Shown: one piece after another, positions 25,948-34,012 of the stretch
Position numbering within the stretch: the stretch's first letter is position 1
Layout of the letters: every line of letters starts with the position of its first letter
From: Roseibium sediminicola
Lineage (GTDB): Bacteria; Pseudomonadota; Alphaproteobacteria; Rhizobiales; Stappiaceae
NCBI RefSeq assembly: GCF_023156505.1
Contig: NZ_JALNMJ010000033.1
Location: 1 to 50,503, forward strand
DNA: 50,503 nt
Direction of reading: 5' to 3'
The notes under the pieces: model-generated
Told to the model about the DNA's origin: nothing
Seen by the model: only the letters and a program-made list of their open reading frames with translations
Databases searched by the model: none
Translations under genes and position numbers: made by a program

Positions 25948-25979
25948 TTGAATATTTTATATTGAATATTGGATCCAAT
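25948..25979 (+). promoter_or_regulatory. candidate GntR operator region
   Basis: Two direct copies of TTGAATATT (25948-25956 and 25962-25970) are 14 bases apart. They run into a 12-base perfect palindrome, ATTGGATCCAAT (25968-25979). FCD-type GntR proteins commonly bind short palindromes of this TTGnnnnCAA form. The region is AT-rich and lies between the divergent regulator and the transporter operon. Both the site and its ligand are inferred from sequence form and position. Confidence 0.5.
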
Positions 25980-26146
25980 CTGGTTTATCAATCTCCGGCC
26001 AGACGAATTTCCGGGGTAGAGGACGCCCCGGCGCCAGGCGCGGTCCGACGACGGCGGGAACACGGCCTCAAGACCGGACCAGCGAATGAAGGCCCGGGGC
26101 ACGGGAAGCTCCGGGTCAAAATCTTCAAGAAAGAAGAGGGGAAATC

Positions 26147-26947
26147 ATGTTCAAGAAATTCGTGGCTGCCACCGCCCTGTCGCTCGCCGCCGCCCTGCCG
26201 GCACAGGCCGACACGCTCGACGACGTCGTCGACCGCGGTCAGCTCAAATGCGGCGTGGTGCTCGACTTCCCGCCGATCGGCTACCGGGACGAAAACAACG
26301 AACCGGCCGGCTTTGACGTTGAATATTGCAACGACCTGGCCGCCGCGCTCGAGGTCGAGCCGATCATCTATCCGGTGACCTGGGCCGAGCGCCTGCCGAT
26401 GATCGTCACCGGCCGTGCCGATGTTGTTTTCGGCGCGACCTCCGACAGCCTGGCCCGTGCGCGCACGGTCGGTTTCACCATTCCCTACGCGATCTATTAC
26501 GCCCAGGGCGTGGTCAATGCGGAAAGCGGCATCAAGACGTTTGAAGACATTCGCGGCAAGCGCGTCGCCGCCGCCATCGGCACCGTGCCGGAGCAGGAGT
26601 GGCTGAAGATCGCCGCCGAATGGGGCGAAGAGCATCTCTACCAGGGCTACCAGTCGGAGAACGAGGTGTTCCTGGCCGTGTCCCAGGGCAAGGCCGATAT
26701 CGGCATCACCACCAACACGGCGGTCAAGCCGATCACCGAACAGTATGAAACCGTCGAGGCCGGCCCGCGCATGCCCTGGACCACGGACTACACCTCCGTC
26801 GTCGGCAAGCGCGAAGACGTGACCTGGCTGAACTACCTCAACCTGTTCGTCACCCACCAGGTCCGCTCCGGCCGCTATGCCGAGCTCTGGGGCAAATATG
26901 TCGGCGGCGAAGCTCCGGAACTGCGTATTCCGGGCGTGATGTACTGA
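26147..26947 (+). CDS. amino-acid ABC transporter substrate-binding protein (family 3)
   Basis: The 266-residue protein is exported by a signal peptide of about 21 residues (MFKKFVAATALSLAAALPAQA). The mature part matches family 3 binding proteins of polar amino-acid importers: LKCGVVLDFPPIGYRDENNEPAGFDVEYC, then RADVVFGATSDSLAR and GKRVAAAIGTVPEQ. The gene cluster points to hydroxyproline or a derivative as ligand; this is inference from context. The ribosome site is AGAGGGG before ATG 26147. A 258-base gap with an inverted-repeat element separates it from the permeases. Confidence 0.92.
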   Translation: MFKKFVAATALSLAAALPAQADTLDDVVDRGQLKCGVVLDFPPIGYRDENNEPAGFDVEYCNDLAAALEVEPIIYPVTWAERLPMIVTGRADVVFGATSDSLARARTVGFTIPYAIYYAQGVVNAESGIKTFEDIRGKRVAAAIGTVPEQEWLKIAAEWGEEHLYQGYQSENEVFLAVSQGKADIGITTNTAVKPITEQYETVEAGPRMPWTTDYTSVVGKREDVTWLNYLNLFVTHQVRSGRYAELWGKYVGGEAPELRIPGVMY

Positions 26948-26992
26948 GGCATAGTTTTCGGCGGGCGAACCCATTGTCCGCTGCAAACACGA

Positions 26993-27145
26993 GTGTCACC
27001 CCGGGCGACCGGAGGGAGACCCGGGGCCCACTCACTTCCAGGGCGGTCGGATGAAACACCGAGTGCCCTCGGAAAGAACCCCGGCTTCTGCAAGCTGCAC
27101 TGCGCCTAGGCCCCGGATCGGCGCTTCGCTTGTCCGGGGTGACAC
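26993..27145. repeat. 153-bp intergenic element with 12-bp inverted ends
   Basis: The element is bounded by GTGTCACCCCGG (26993-27004) and its exact reverse complement CCGGGGTGACAC (27134-27145), with further GC-rich dyads inside such as GACCCGGGGCCC. It fills most of the gap between the binding-protein and permease genes. This form fits the dispersed intergenic repeats (REP/MITE-like) common in alphaproteobacteria. Only one copy is in the window, so its repetitive nature is assumed. It may stabilise the upstream message. Confidence 0.5.
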
Positions 27146-27205
27146 CCAGAATACCTTGTGAATCCTTGCCTTAACTGGCTGGGTCGCCGGAGCAAAAGCT
27201 AGAAA

Positions 27206-27868
27206 ATGTTCGACTATAATTTCCATTGGCGGCCGGTTTTGAAGAGCTTGCCGGACCTGCTGGAAGCGGGACTGCTGACGCTTCAGGTGGCGGCGCTGTC
27301 GATGATCATCGGCATTGTCATCGGCCTGGCGCTGGCGCTGATCCGGCTGAAGCTGAAAGGCCCGCTCTACTGGCTGGCGACCGGCTGGGTCGAGCTGGCG
27401 CGCAACACGCCGGCGCTGTTCCAGCTGTTCTTCTTCGGCTTCGGCCTCGGCGCCTTCGGCGTGCATTTGTCACCGTTCCTGATCGTGCTGGCAGGCCTCA
27501 GCTTCAACTGCGCGGGATACCTTGCGGAGAATTTCCGCGGTGGCTTTCAAGCGGTGCCGGACACACAGCTCCGGGCGGCGCGTTCGCTCGGCATGACCTC
27601 CTGGCAGGCCTATACCCGCATCATCATCCCGCAGGTGTTCAAGATCGTCTATCACCCGGTGACCAACCAGATGGTCTGGGCGGTGCTGATGTCCTCGCTC
27701 GGCATGCTGGTGGGTTTCCGCGAGCTGTCCGGCGAGACCCAGTTCTTCGCCAGCCGCACCTTCCGCATCTTCGAGTATTTCGCGGTGACCGCGATCATCT
27801 ACTACGTGATCGTCAAGATCATCCTCGTTGCCTCGCGGCTGCTCGCCATGCGTCTGTTCCGGTACTGA
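27206..27868 (+). CDS. amino-acid ABC transporter permease (HisM/GlnP type), first subunit
   Basis: The 220-residue inner-membrane protein has five predicted membrane helices and the three-part family pattern: LEAGLLTLQVAALSMIIGIVIGLALALIRL, the ELARNTPALFQLFFFGFG block, and the ATPase-contact loop GGFQAVPDTQLRAARSLGMTSWQAYTRIIIPQ. It forms a heterodimer with the next gene product. No strong ribosome site precedes ATG 27206. It is 12 bases from the second permease gene. Confidence 0.93.
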   Translation: MFDYNFHWRPVLKSLPDLLEAGLLTLQVAALSMIIGIVIGLALALIRLKLKGPLYWLATGWVELARNTPALFQLFFFGFGLGAFGVHLSPFLIVLAGLSFNCAGYLAENFRGGFQAVPDTQLRAARSLGMTSWQAYTRIIIPQVFKIVYHPVTNQMVWAVLMSSLGMLVGFRELSGETQFFASRTFRIFEYFAVTAIIYYVIVKIILVASRLLAMRLFRY

Positions 27869-27880
27869 GGGAAGCGTGAC

Positions 27881-28543
27881 ATGAACCAAACCATCAGTTT
27901 CTTCTCCGGCTTCAACGTCAACGATTTCTGGTTCCTGGGCGAAGCCGCGCTGCGCACGCTCTGGATCTCGGCTCTGTCGGTCACAATCGGTACGGTGCTC
28001 GGCGGTTTCTTCGGCTGGATGCTCTACGAAGGCCGGCTCTGGGCGACGCTGACCCTGGCGCCCGTGCTCGACATCTTCCGTTCCGTGCCGCTGATCATCC
28101 AGCTGGTGCTGTTTTATAACTTCGCGCCGATTGTCGGGCTCGATCTCGACCCGTTCGGTTCGGGCACCGTGATCCTGACGATCTATACCGCGGCCCTGGT
28201 CGCCAACGTCGCCCGCGGCGGCATCGAGGCGGTCGGCAAGCCGATGCGCCGGGCGGCCCGATCCCTCGGCATGAGCTACTGGCAGGACATGCGTTATGTC
28301 GTGCTGCCGATCGGCGGGCGGGCGGTGTTCCCGGCCTGGGTCGGCGTGGCGCTCGGCGTCATGAAGGACTCTGCCCTGGTCTCCGTGCTCGGTTACGTGG
28401 AGCTTCTCAAGGCCAGCCAGATCCTGATCACAAGGACGCAGGAACCCTTCCTGATCCTCTCAATCGCCGGCGCGTTCTATTTCGCGCTGTCCTTCCCGAT
28501 CTCGCGCTATGCCGCACAACTGGAAAAAAGGTGGGCTCAATGA
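27881..28543 (+). CDS. amino-acid ABC transporter permease, second subunit
   Basis: The second permease also has 220 residues, with the same plan: ALRTLWISALSVTIGTVLGGFFGWML, DIFRSVPLIIQLVLFYNF, and the coupling loop GGIEAVGKPMRRAARSLGMSYWQDMRYVVLPI. GGAAGCG before ATG 27881 is a weak ribosome site. Its stop overlaps the ATPase start as ATGA, so transport subunits are made together. Confidence 0.93.
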   Translation: MNQTISFFSGFNVNDFWFLGEAALRTLWISALSVTIGTVLGGFFGWMLYEGRLWATLTLAPVLDIFRSVPLIIQLVLFYNFAPIVGLDLDPFGSGTVILTIYTAALVANVARGGIEAVGKPMRRAARSLGMSYWQDMRYVVLPIGGRAVFPAWVGVALGVMKDSALVSVLGYVELLKASQILITRTQEPFLILSIAGAFYFALSFPISRYAAQLEKRWAQ

Positions 28544-29262
28544 TCGAGATCAGCGGCCTTGAAAAATACTTCGGCGCCTTGCAGGTGCTCAAAGGCATCG
28601 ACCTCAACGTTCAAAAAGGCGAGGTGCTCTCCGTCATCGGCGCGTCCGGCTCCGGCAAGTCAACCTTGCTCTATTGCATCAACGGCCTGGAACCGATCCA
28701 GAAGGGCTCGGTCGTCGTCGACGGTACGGATGTGCATGCCAAGGGCACGGACATCAACAAGCTGCGCCAGAAGCTGGGCATGGTGTTCCAGCAGTGGAAC
28801 AGCTTTCCGCATCTGACCGCGCTTGAAAATGTCGCGCTGGCGCCCCGCATCGTCAAAGGCAAGTCGAAGGCAGAAGCCAAGGAGATCGCCGAGAAGCAGC
28901 TGAAACATGTCGGCCTGGAAGACAAGCTGAATGTCTTTCCGAATGCCCTGTCGGGCGGTCAGCAGCAGCGCTTGGCGATCGCCCGGGCACTTGCCATGGA
29001 GCCGACCTACATGCTGTTCGACGAGGCGACCTCCGCGCTCGATCCGGAGCTGGTCGGCGAGGTCCTCGACACCATGCGGCTCCTGGCCGAGGAAGGCATG
29101 ACCATGATCTGCGTCACCCATGAAATGGGCTTTGCCCGGGACGTGTCCGACCGGGTTGCCTTCTTCCATAAGGGGGTGATGGAAGAGATCGGTCCGCCCG
29201 CGCAGATCTTCGGCCAGGCGGAATCCGAGAACACCCGAAAATTTCTTGCTAACGTGCGCTGA
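28540..29262 (+). CDS. amino-acid ABC transporter ATPase (GlnQ/HisP type)
   Basis: The 240-residue ATPase has Walker A GASGSGKST, Q-loop MVFQQWNSFPHLTALENV, signature LSGGQQQRLAIARAL, Walker B YMLFDEATSALDPE and H-loop ICVTHEMGFARDVSDR, all typical of polar amino-acid importers. ATG 28540 overlaps the permease stop. The 91 bases after its stop contain a 9-bp inverted repeat (29282-29290 and 29329-29337) before the first catabolic gene, which may tune readthrough. Confidence 0.95.
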   Translation: MIEISGLEKYFGALQVLKGIDLNVQKGEVLSVIGASGSGKSTLLYCINGLEPIQKGSVVVDGTDVHAKGTDINKLRQKLGMVFQQWNSFPHLTALENVALAPRIVKGKSKAEAKEIAEKQLKHVGLEDKLNVFPNALSGGQQQRLAIARALAMEPTYMLFDEATSALDPELVGEVLDTMRLLAEEGMTMICVTHEMGFARDVSDRVAFFHKGVMEEIGPPAQIFGQAESENTRKFLANVR

Positions 29263-29353
29263 CCCGGCGCCAATACCAGTTGTCAGGCCTCAAGGGTCCG
29301 TGCCCGGTGCGTGGGAACCACTTGCGGCAGGCCTGACCTTCAAGGAGTAAACG

Positions 29354-30313
29354 ATGACGTCCAATATCTTTTCCGGCACGATGCCGGCCCTGATGACCCC
29401 GTGCAAGGCCGACCGCACGCCGGATTACGATGCGCTGGTTAAGAAGGGCCAGGAGCTGATCGCCGCAGGCATGTCCGCCGTGGTCTATTGCGGCTCCATG
29501 GGCGACTGGCCGCTGCTGACGGATGCCGAGCGCATGGAAGGCGTGGAGCGCTTGGTGAAGGCCGGCGTGCCGGTCGTGGTCGGCACCGGCGCAGTCAACA
29601 CCAAATCCGCCGTTGCGCATGCGGCGCATGCGGAAAAGGTCGGCGCGCATGGCCTGATGGTGATCCCTCGGGTTCTGTCGCGCGGCAGCTCGGTGACCGC
29701 TCAGCGGCACCATTTCAGCGCAATCCTGAAGGCGGCGCCGAACCTGCCGGCGGTGATCTACAACAGTCCCTATTACGGCTTTGCCACCCGTGCCGACCTG
29801 TTCTTCGATTTGCGCAGCGAATTCCCGAACCTCATTGGCTTCAAGGAATTCGGCGGGCTCGACGATCTGCGCTATGCGGCGGAGAACATCACCTCGCAGG
29901 ACGATCAGGTCACGCTGATGGTGGGTGTCGACACCGCAGTTTATCACGGCTTTATCAATTGCGGTGCCACCGGTGCGATTACCGGCATCGGCAACGCCAT
30001 CCCGAAGCAGGTCCTGCACCTTGTGAACCTTTGCAAGAAAGCCGCCGAAGGCCATGCGGAAGCGCGCAAACGGGCCCAGGAACTGGAAGAGGCGCTTGGT
30101 GTTCTGTCCAGCTTCGACGAGGGCCCGGACCTGGTGCTCTATTACAAGCATCTGATGGTGCTGAACGGTGACGCAGAATACCGGCTGCACTTCAATGAGA
30201 CCGACGCACTGACCGACGCGCAGCGCAACTATGTTGAAGCGCAATACGCGCTGTTCAAGAGCTGGTATGCGGACTGGTGCACGCAGGGAGGCGTGATCGC
30301 CGAATGCGCGTAA
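29354..30313 (+). CDS. DapA-family pyrroline-4-hydroxy-2-carboxylate deaminase
   Basis: The 319-residue TIM-barrel lyase belongs to the dihydrodipicolinate synthase/N-acetylneuraminate lyase family. Schiff-base Lys164 lies in LIGFKEFGG and the catalytic Tyr136 in VIYNSPYYG. With epimerase, D-amino-acid oxidase and semialdehyde dehydrogenase genes around it, the likely reaction is deamination and dehydration of 1-pyrroline-4-hydroxy-2-carboxylate to 2-oxoglutarate semialdehyde. The assignment rests on family plus context; other DapA-type dehydratases look similar. GGAG precedes ATG 29354. The end overlaps the epimerase gene by 10 bases. Confidence 0.85.
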   Translation: MTSNIFSGTMPALMTPCKADRTPDYDALVKKGQELIAAGMSAVVYCGSMGDWPLLTDAERMEGVERLVKAGVPVVVGTGAVNTKSAVAHAAHAEKVGAHGLMVIPRVLSRGSSVTAQRHHFSAILKAAPNLPAVIYNSPYYGFATRADLFFDLRSEFPNLIGFKEFGGLDDLRYAAENITSQDDQVTLMVGVDTAVYHGFINCGATGAITGIGNAIPKQVLHLVNLCKKAAEGHAEARKRAQELEEALGVLSSFDEGPDLVLYYKHLMVLNGDAEYRLHFNETDALTDAQRNYVEAQYALFKSWYADWCTQGGVIAECA

Positions 30314-31236
30314 TCGACAGCCATACGGCGGGTGAACCGACCCGCGTCGTGCTGGAAGGCGGGCCCGATCTCGGATCGGGCAGCCTCGCGGCTCGTGCGG
30401 CTCGGCTGGAGGCGGAGCATCTCGACTTCTGCGCCTCCGTGGTGCTGGAGCCGCGCGGCCACGACGCCATCATCGGCGCGCTGCTGGTGCCACCGGACGA
30501 TCCCGCCTGCGCGGCCGGCGTGATCTACTTCAACAACCTGCAGAATCTCGGCATGTGCGGTCACGCCACCATCGGCCTCGGCGTCACGCTGGCGCATCTG
30601 GGGCAGATCGGACCCGGCTCGCACAGGTTGGACACGCCGGTCGGCCAGGTCGGCATCGATCTCATCGATGCCAACACGGTCGCCGTGGTCAATGTCGAGA
30701 GCTATCGGCATGCAAAGGACGTCACCGTCGAGGTTGAAGGTGTCGGCAAGGTTACGGGTGATGTCGCCTGGGGCGGCAACTGGTTCTTTCTGGTCAAGGA
30801 CAGTCCGATTGCGCTGACGGGTGCCAACATCCGCCCGCTGACCGATCTGACGCTGAAGATCCGCGCCGCGCTGGAAACGGCCGGGGTCACCGGCAGGGAC
30901 GGTGCCTGGATCGATCACATCGAGCTTTTCGGTCCGCCGGAAAGCGCGGAGGCCAACAGCCGCAATTTCGTGCTTTGCCCGGGCGGCGCCTATGACCGCT
31001 CACCGTGCGGCACCGGGTGTTCGGCGAAGCTTGCGTGCCTTGCGGCGGACGGCCTGCTGGCGCCGGGCGAGAGTTATCTGCAGGAAAGCGTGATCGGCAG
31101 CACCTACCAGATCAGCTACCAGCCGGGCGAACACGGCGGGGTCATTCCGACCGTCACCGGCCAGGCGTTTGTGACCTCCGACGCCAACCTGATTTTCAAT
31201 CCCGCGGATCCCTACCGCTCCGGGATCCGCCTGTAA
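30304..31236 (+). CDS. 4-hydroxyproline 2-epimerase (proline racemase family)
   Basis: The 310-residue enzyme has the two catalytic cysteines of proline racemase-type epimerases: Cys85 in NLGMCGHATIG and Cys235 in DRSPCGTGCSA. A Cys/Cys pair is typical of 4-hydroxyproline 2-epimerase and proline racemase; the surrounding pathway favours conversion of trans-4-hydroxy-L-proline to cis-4-hydroxy-D-proline. I chose ATG 30304, which lies within the last codons of the deaminase gene and begins the conserved MRVIDSHTAGEPTR; an earlier in-frame start would add nine poorly conserved residues. Confidence 0.88.
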   Translation: MRVIDSHTAGEPTRVVLEGGPDLGSGSLAARAARLEAEHLDFCASVVLEPRGHDAIIGALLVPPDDPACAAGVIYFNNLQNLGMCGHATIGLGVTLAHLGQIGPGSHRLDTPVGQVGIDLIDANTVAVVNVESYRHAKDVTVEVEGVGKVTGDVAWGGNWFFLVKDSPIALTGANIRPLTDLTLKIRAALETAGVTGRDGAWIDHIELFGPPESAEANSRNFVLCPGGAYDRSPCGTGCSAKLACLAADGLLAPGESYLQESVIGSTYQISYQPGEHGGVIPTVTGQAFVTSDANLIFNPADPYRSGIRL

Positions 31237-31251
31237 CACTGGATATTTGTC

Positions 31252-32682
31252 ATGGATTACAAGAATTTCGTCGGCGGCCATTGGGTCGAGACAAGCGATA
31301 GCGTTGCCAATATCAACCCGTCCGACATCAGCGACATTGTCGGCCATGCCGCCAAGGGCGATGCGGCGCAGCTCGATCAGGCGATTGACGCCGCGTATCA
31401 GGCGGCCCGCGGCTGGGTGGCCTCCACGCCGCAGCAGCGCTTCGATGTTTTGGATTTTGTCGGCACCGAGATCCTGGCACGCAAGGAAGAGATCGGCCGG
31501 CTGCTGTCGCGCGAGGAAGGCAAGACGCTGATCGAAGGTGTCGGCGAAGCCGCGCGCGCCGGACAGATCTTCAAGTTCTTTGCCGGCGAAGCCTTGCGTC
31601 AGACCGGCGACCGGCTTGCCTCCGTCAGGCCCGGCGTCGAGGTGGACGTGACCCGCTCACCAGTCGGCGTCATCGGCATGATCACGCCCTGGAACTTCCC
31701 GATTGCGATCCCTGCCTGGAAAGTCGCGCCGGCGCTTTGTTACGGCAACGCCGTTGTGCTGAAGCCGGCCGAGCTGGTGCCGGGCTGCGCCCATGCGCTG
31801 GTCGAGATCCTATCCCGCTCCGGCCTGCCTGAGGGCGTCGTCAACCTGGTGATGGGCCGTGGTTCCGAAATCGGTCCGCGTCTCGTGGAACACGCCAAGG
31901 TCAACGCCATTTCCTTTACCGGCTCCGTGCCGACCGGGCGCGGTATTGCGGCGGCCTGCGGCCAGCACCTGAAAAAGGTCCAGCTGGAAATGGGCGGCAA
32001 AAACCCGATGGTGGTTCTGGACGATGCCGATCTGGATCTGGCGGTGGCCGCCTGTCTCAACGGTGCTTTCTTCTCCACGGGCCAGCGCTGCACGGCAAGC
32101 TCCCGTCTCGTGGTCACCGAGGGCATTCACGACAAGTTCGTCGCTGCACTCGCAGATGCCATGAAGGCGATGAAGGTGGGCAATGCGCTAGAAGCCGGCA
32201 TCCAGATGGGACCGGTGGTCGACGATCGCCAGCTGCAGCAGAACCTGTCCTATGTCGACATTGCGGCGAAAGAAGGCGGTAAGGTTCAGGGCGGCGAACG
32301 GCTCAACAAGGAGACCGAAGGCTTCTACATGGCGCCGGCCCTTGTCACCGAGACCAACAATGCCATGCGCATCAACAAGGAAGAAGTGTTCGGTCCGGTC
32401 GCGTCCGTGATCCGGGTCAAGGACTATGATGAGGCGCTTCAAGTTGCCAATGACACCGAGTTCGGCCTGAGCGCGGGCATCTGCACCACCAGCCTGAAAC
32501 ATGCCAGCCACTTCAAGGCGAACGCCCAGGCGGGCATGGTGATGGTCAACCTGCCGACAGCGGGTGTCGACTATCACGTGCCGTTCGGCGGCACCAAGGG
32601 CTCCAGCTTCGGCTCGCGCGAGCAGGGCCGTTACGCGGCCGAGTTCTACACCACCGTCAAGACGGCCTACACCCTTCCTTAA
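31252..32682 (+). CDS. 2-oxoglutarate semialdehyde dehydrogenase
   Basis: This 476-residue NAD(P)-dependent aldehyde dehydrogenase has catalytic Cys280 in FFSTGQRCTASS, general base Glu246 in QLEMGGKNPM, the oxyanion Asn in PWNFP (about 148) and the cofactor Gly motif FTGSVPTGRG. In this cluster the substrate is most probably 2-oxoglutarate semialdehyde (2,5-dioxopentanoate), giving 2-oxoglutarate for the TCA cycle. The family also includes succinate-semialdehyde dehydrogenases, so specificity is contextual. A strong intrinsic terminator lies just after the stop. Confidence 0.87.
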   Translation: MDYKNFVGGHWVETSDSVANINPSDISDIVGHAAKGDAAQLDQAIDAAYQAARGWVASTPQQRFDVLDFVGTEILARKEEIGRLLSREEGKTLIEGVGEAARAGQIFKFFAGEALRQTGDRLASVRPGVEVDVTRSPVGVIGMITPWNFPIAIPAWKVAPALCYGNAVVLKPAELVPGCAHALVEILSRSGLPEGVVNLVMGRGSEIGPRLVEHAKVNAISFTGSVPTGRGIAAACGQHLKKVQLEMGGKNPMVVLDDADLDLAVAACLNGAFFSTGQRCTASSRLVVTEGIHDKFVAALADAMKAMKVGNALEAGIQMGPVVDDRQLQQNLSYVDIAAKEGGKVQGGERLNKETEGFYMAPALVTETNNAMRINKEEVFGPVASVIRVKDYDEALQVANDTEFGLSAGICTTSLKHASHFKANAQAGMVMVNLPTAGVDYHVPFGGTKGSSFGSREQGRYAAEFYTTVKTAYTLP

Positions 32683-32691
32683 GGCAGCCTT

Positions 32692-32726
32692 GCTTGCGGA
32701 GCGGGTCGCTCCGCAAGCGCTTTTTT
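32692..32726 (+). terminator. strong intrinsic terminator inside the hydroxyproline cluster
   Basis: GCTTGCGGAGCG (32692-32703) and CGCTCCGCAAGC (32707-32718) form a 12-bp perfect stem with a three-base loop, followed by GC and six T. It lies 10 bases after the dehydrogenase stop and 13 bases before the D-amino-acid oxidase ATG, so it should split the cluster into two levels of expression unless antitermination or a second promoter is used. Confidence 0.85.
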
Positions 32727-32739
32727 CAAGGTCGCATTC

Positions 32740-33990
32740 ATGACGGACACAAACGTCCACGACATCATCGTCATCGGCGGCGGGGTCATCGGCCTCAGCT
32801 CGGCGCTTGCCTTGCAAAAGGCAGGGTACAAGGTGCTGGTGCTGGACCGGCCGTCGGCGACGCGCAAGGCATCGGAAATGAATGCCGGGGCGTTCGCTTT
32901 CACTGACATCGTTCCGCTGGCAACGCCCGGCATCATGCGCAGGGCACCGAAATGGCTGCTCGATCCGCTGGGCCCATTGTCCGTCCCGCCCGCCTATGCG
33001 TTCAAGATCGCGCCGTGGATGCTGCGCTTCTGGCGCGCCAGCTGGCCGGACCGCTATCAGGCTTCGCTCACCTCGCAAGCGTCGCTGATGCAATTGTCGC
33101 AGGCCGCGCTTGAACGCCAGAGCGCCGATCTCGGCAGCGCCAACCTGTTCCAGCGCGAAGGTCAGCTGCAGCTTTATGAAGGCTTGCGCGAATACCAGGC
33201 CAGCCTGCCGGGCTGGGAGCTGCGCCGCAAACACGGCATCCGCTTCAAGCTTCTGGAAAGCCCGGATGCGATTGCCGATATTCAGCCGGGTCTGGATCCC
33301 CGGTTCACGCATGCCGCCTATACGCCTGACTGGATCAACACGGTGGATCCTGCACGCTGGCTGGCGCATCTGACATCCGTTTTCGAGGCGCGGAATGGCC
33401 GGACAGAAAGCGCTGACGTGGTGCGCATTGTGCCGGGTGAGGGCAGTGTCGAACTCGAGACCGGTTCCGGCAGTTTCTTCGGTAAACGGGTGGTGGTGGC
33501 CGCCGGTGCCTGGTCGCATCACCTGGCGCGCGGTCTCGGCGACAGGATCCCGCTGGAAACCGAACGTGGCTACAACACGACCCTGCCCGAAGGGGCATTC
33601 GACCTCAGGACCCATCTCACCTTCTCCGGCCACGGCTTCGTGGTCACCAAGATCAATGGCGGTGTCCGGGTTGGCGGTGCCGTCGAACTTGGCGGCTTGA
33701 AACTGCCGCCGAATTACAAACGTGCCGACATTCTGCTTGGCAAGGCCAAGCAGTTCCTGCCCGCCTTGAAAACGGACGGCGGCACGAAGTGGATGGGCTT
33801 CCGTCCGTCCATGCCGGACAGCCTGCCGGTGATCGACCGGTCACCGAGCGACCGCCGGATTGTCTACGCCTTCGGCCACGGCCATCTGGGCCTGACCCAA
33901 TCCGCCGGCACAGCGGAACTTGTGGCAAGTCTTGCCGCAGAAACATCCGCTTCCATCGACACAAGCGCCTTTTCCGCGCGCCGTTTCTAA
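32740..33990 (+). CDS. FAD-dependent D-hydroxyproline oxidase/dehydrogenase
   Basis: The 416-residue DadA/DAO-type flavoprotein has an N-terminal FAD motif IIVIGGGVIGLSSALALQKAGYKV, a second flavin contact around VVVAAGAWSHHLARGLGDRIPLETERGYN and a C-terminal GHGHLGLTQSAGTAELVASL. In the pathway it would oxidise cis-4-hydroxy-D-proline, made by the epimerase, to 1-pyrroline-4-hydroxy-2-carboxylate. Whether it passes electrons to O2 or to the respiratory chain cannot be told. AAGG precedes ATG 32740, immediately after the terminator hairpin. Confidence 0.85.
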   Translation: MTDTNVHDIIVIGGGVIGLSSALALQKAGYKVLVLDRPSATRKASEMNAGAFAFTDIVPLATPGIMRRAPKWLLDPLGPLSVPPAYAFKIAPWMLRFWRASWPDRYQASLTSQASLMQLSQAALERQSADLGSANLFQREGQLQLYEGLREYQASLPGWELRRKHGIRFKLLESPDAIADIQPGLDPRFTHAAYTPDWINTVDPARWLAHLTSVFEARNGRTESADVVRIVPGEGSVELETGSGSFFGKRVVVAAGAWSHHLARGLGDRIPLETERGYNTTLPEGAFDLRTHLTFSGHGFVVTKINGGVRVGGAVELGGLKLPPNYKRADILLGKAKQFLPALKTDGGTKWMGFRPSMPDSLPVIDRSPSDRRIVYAFGHGHLGLTQSAGTAELVASLAAETSASIDTSAFSARRF

Positions 33991-34012
33991 CGCCCTTTCA
34001 GGAGGATCATTC

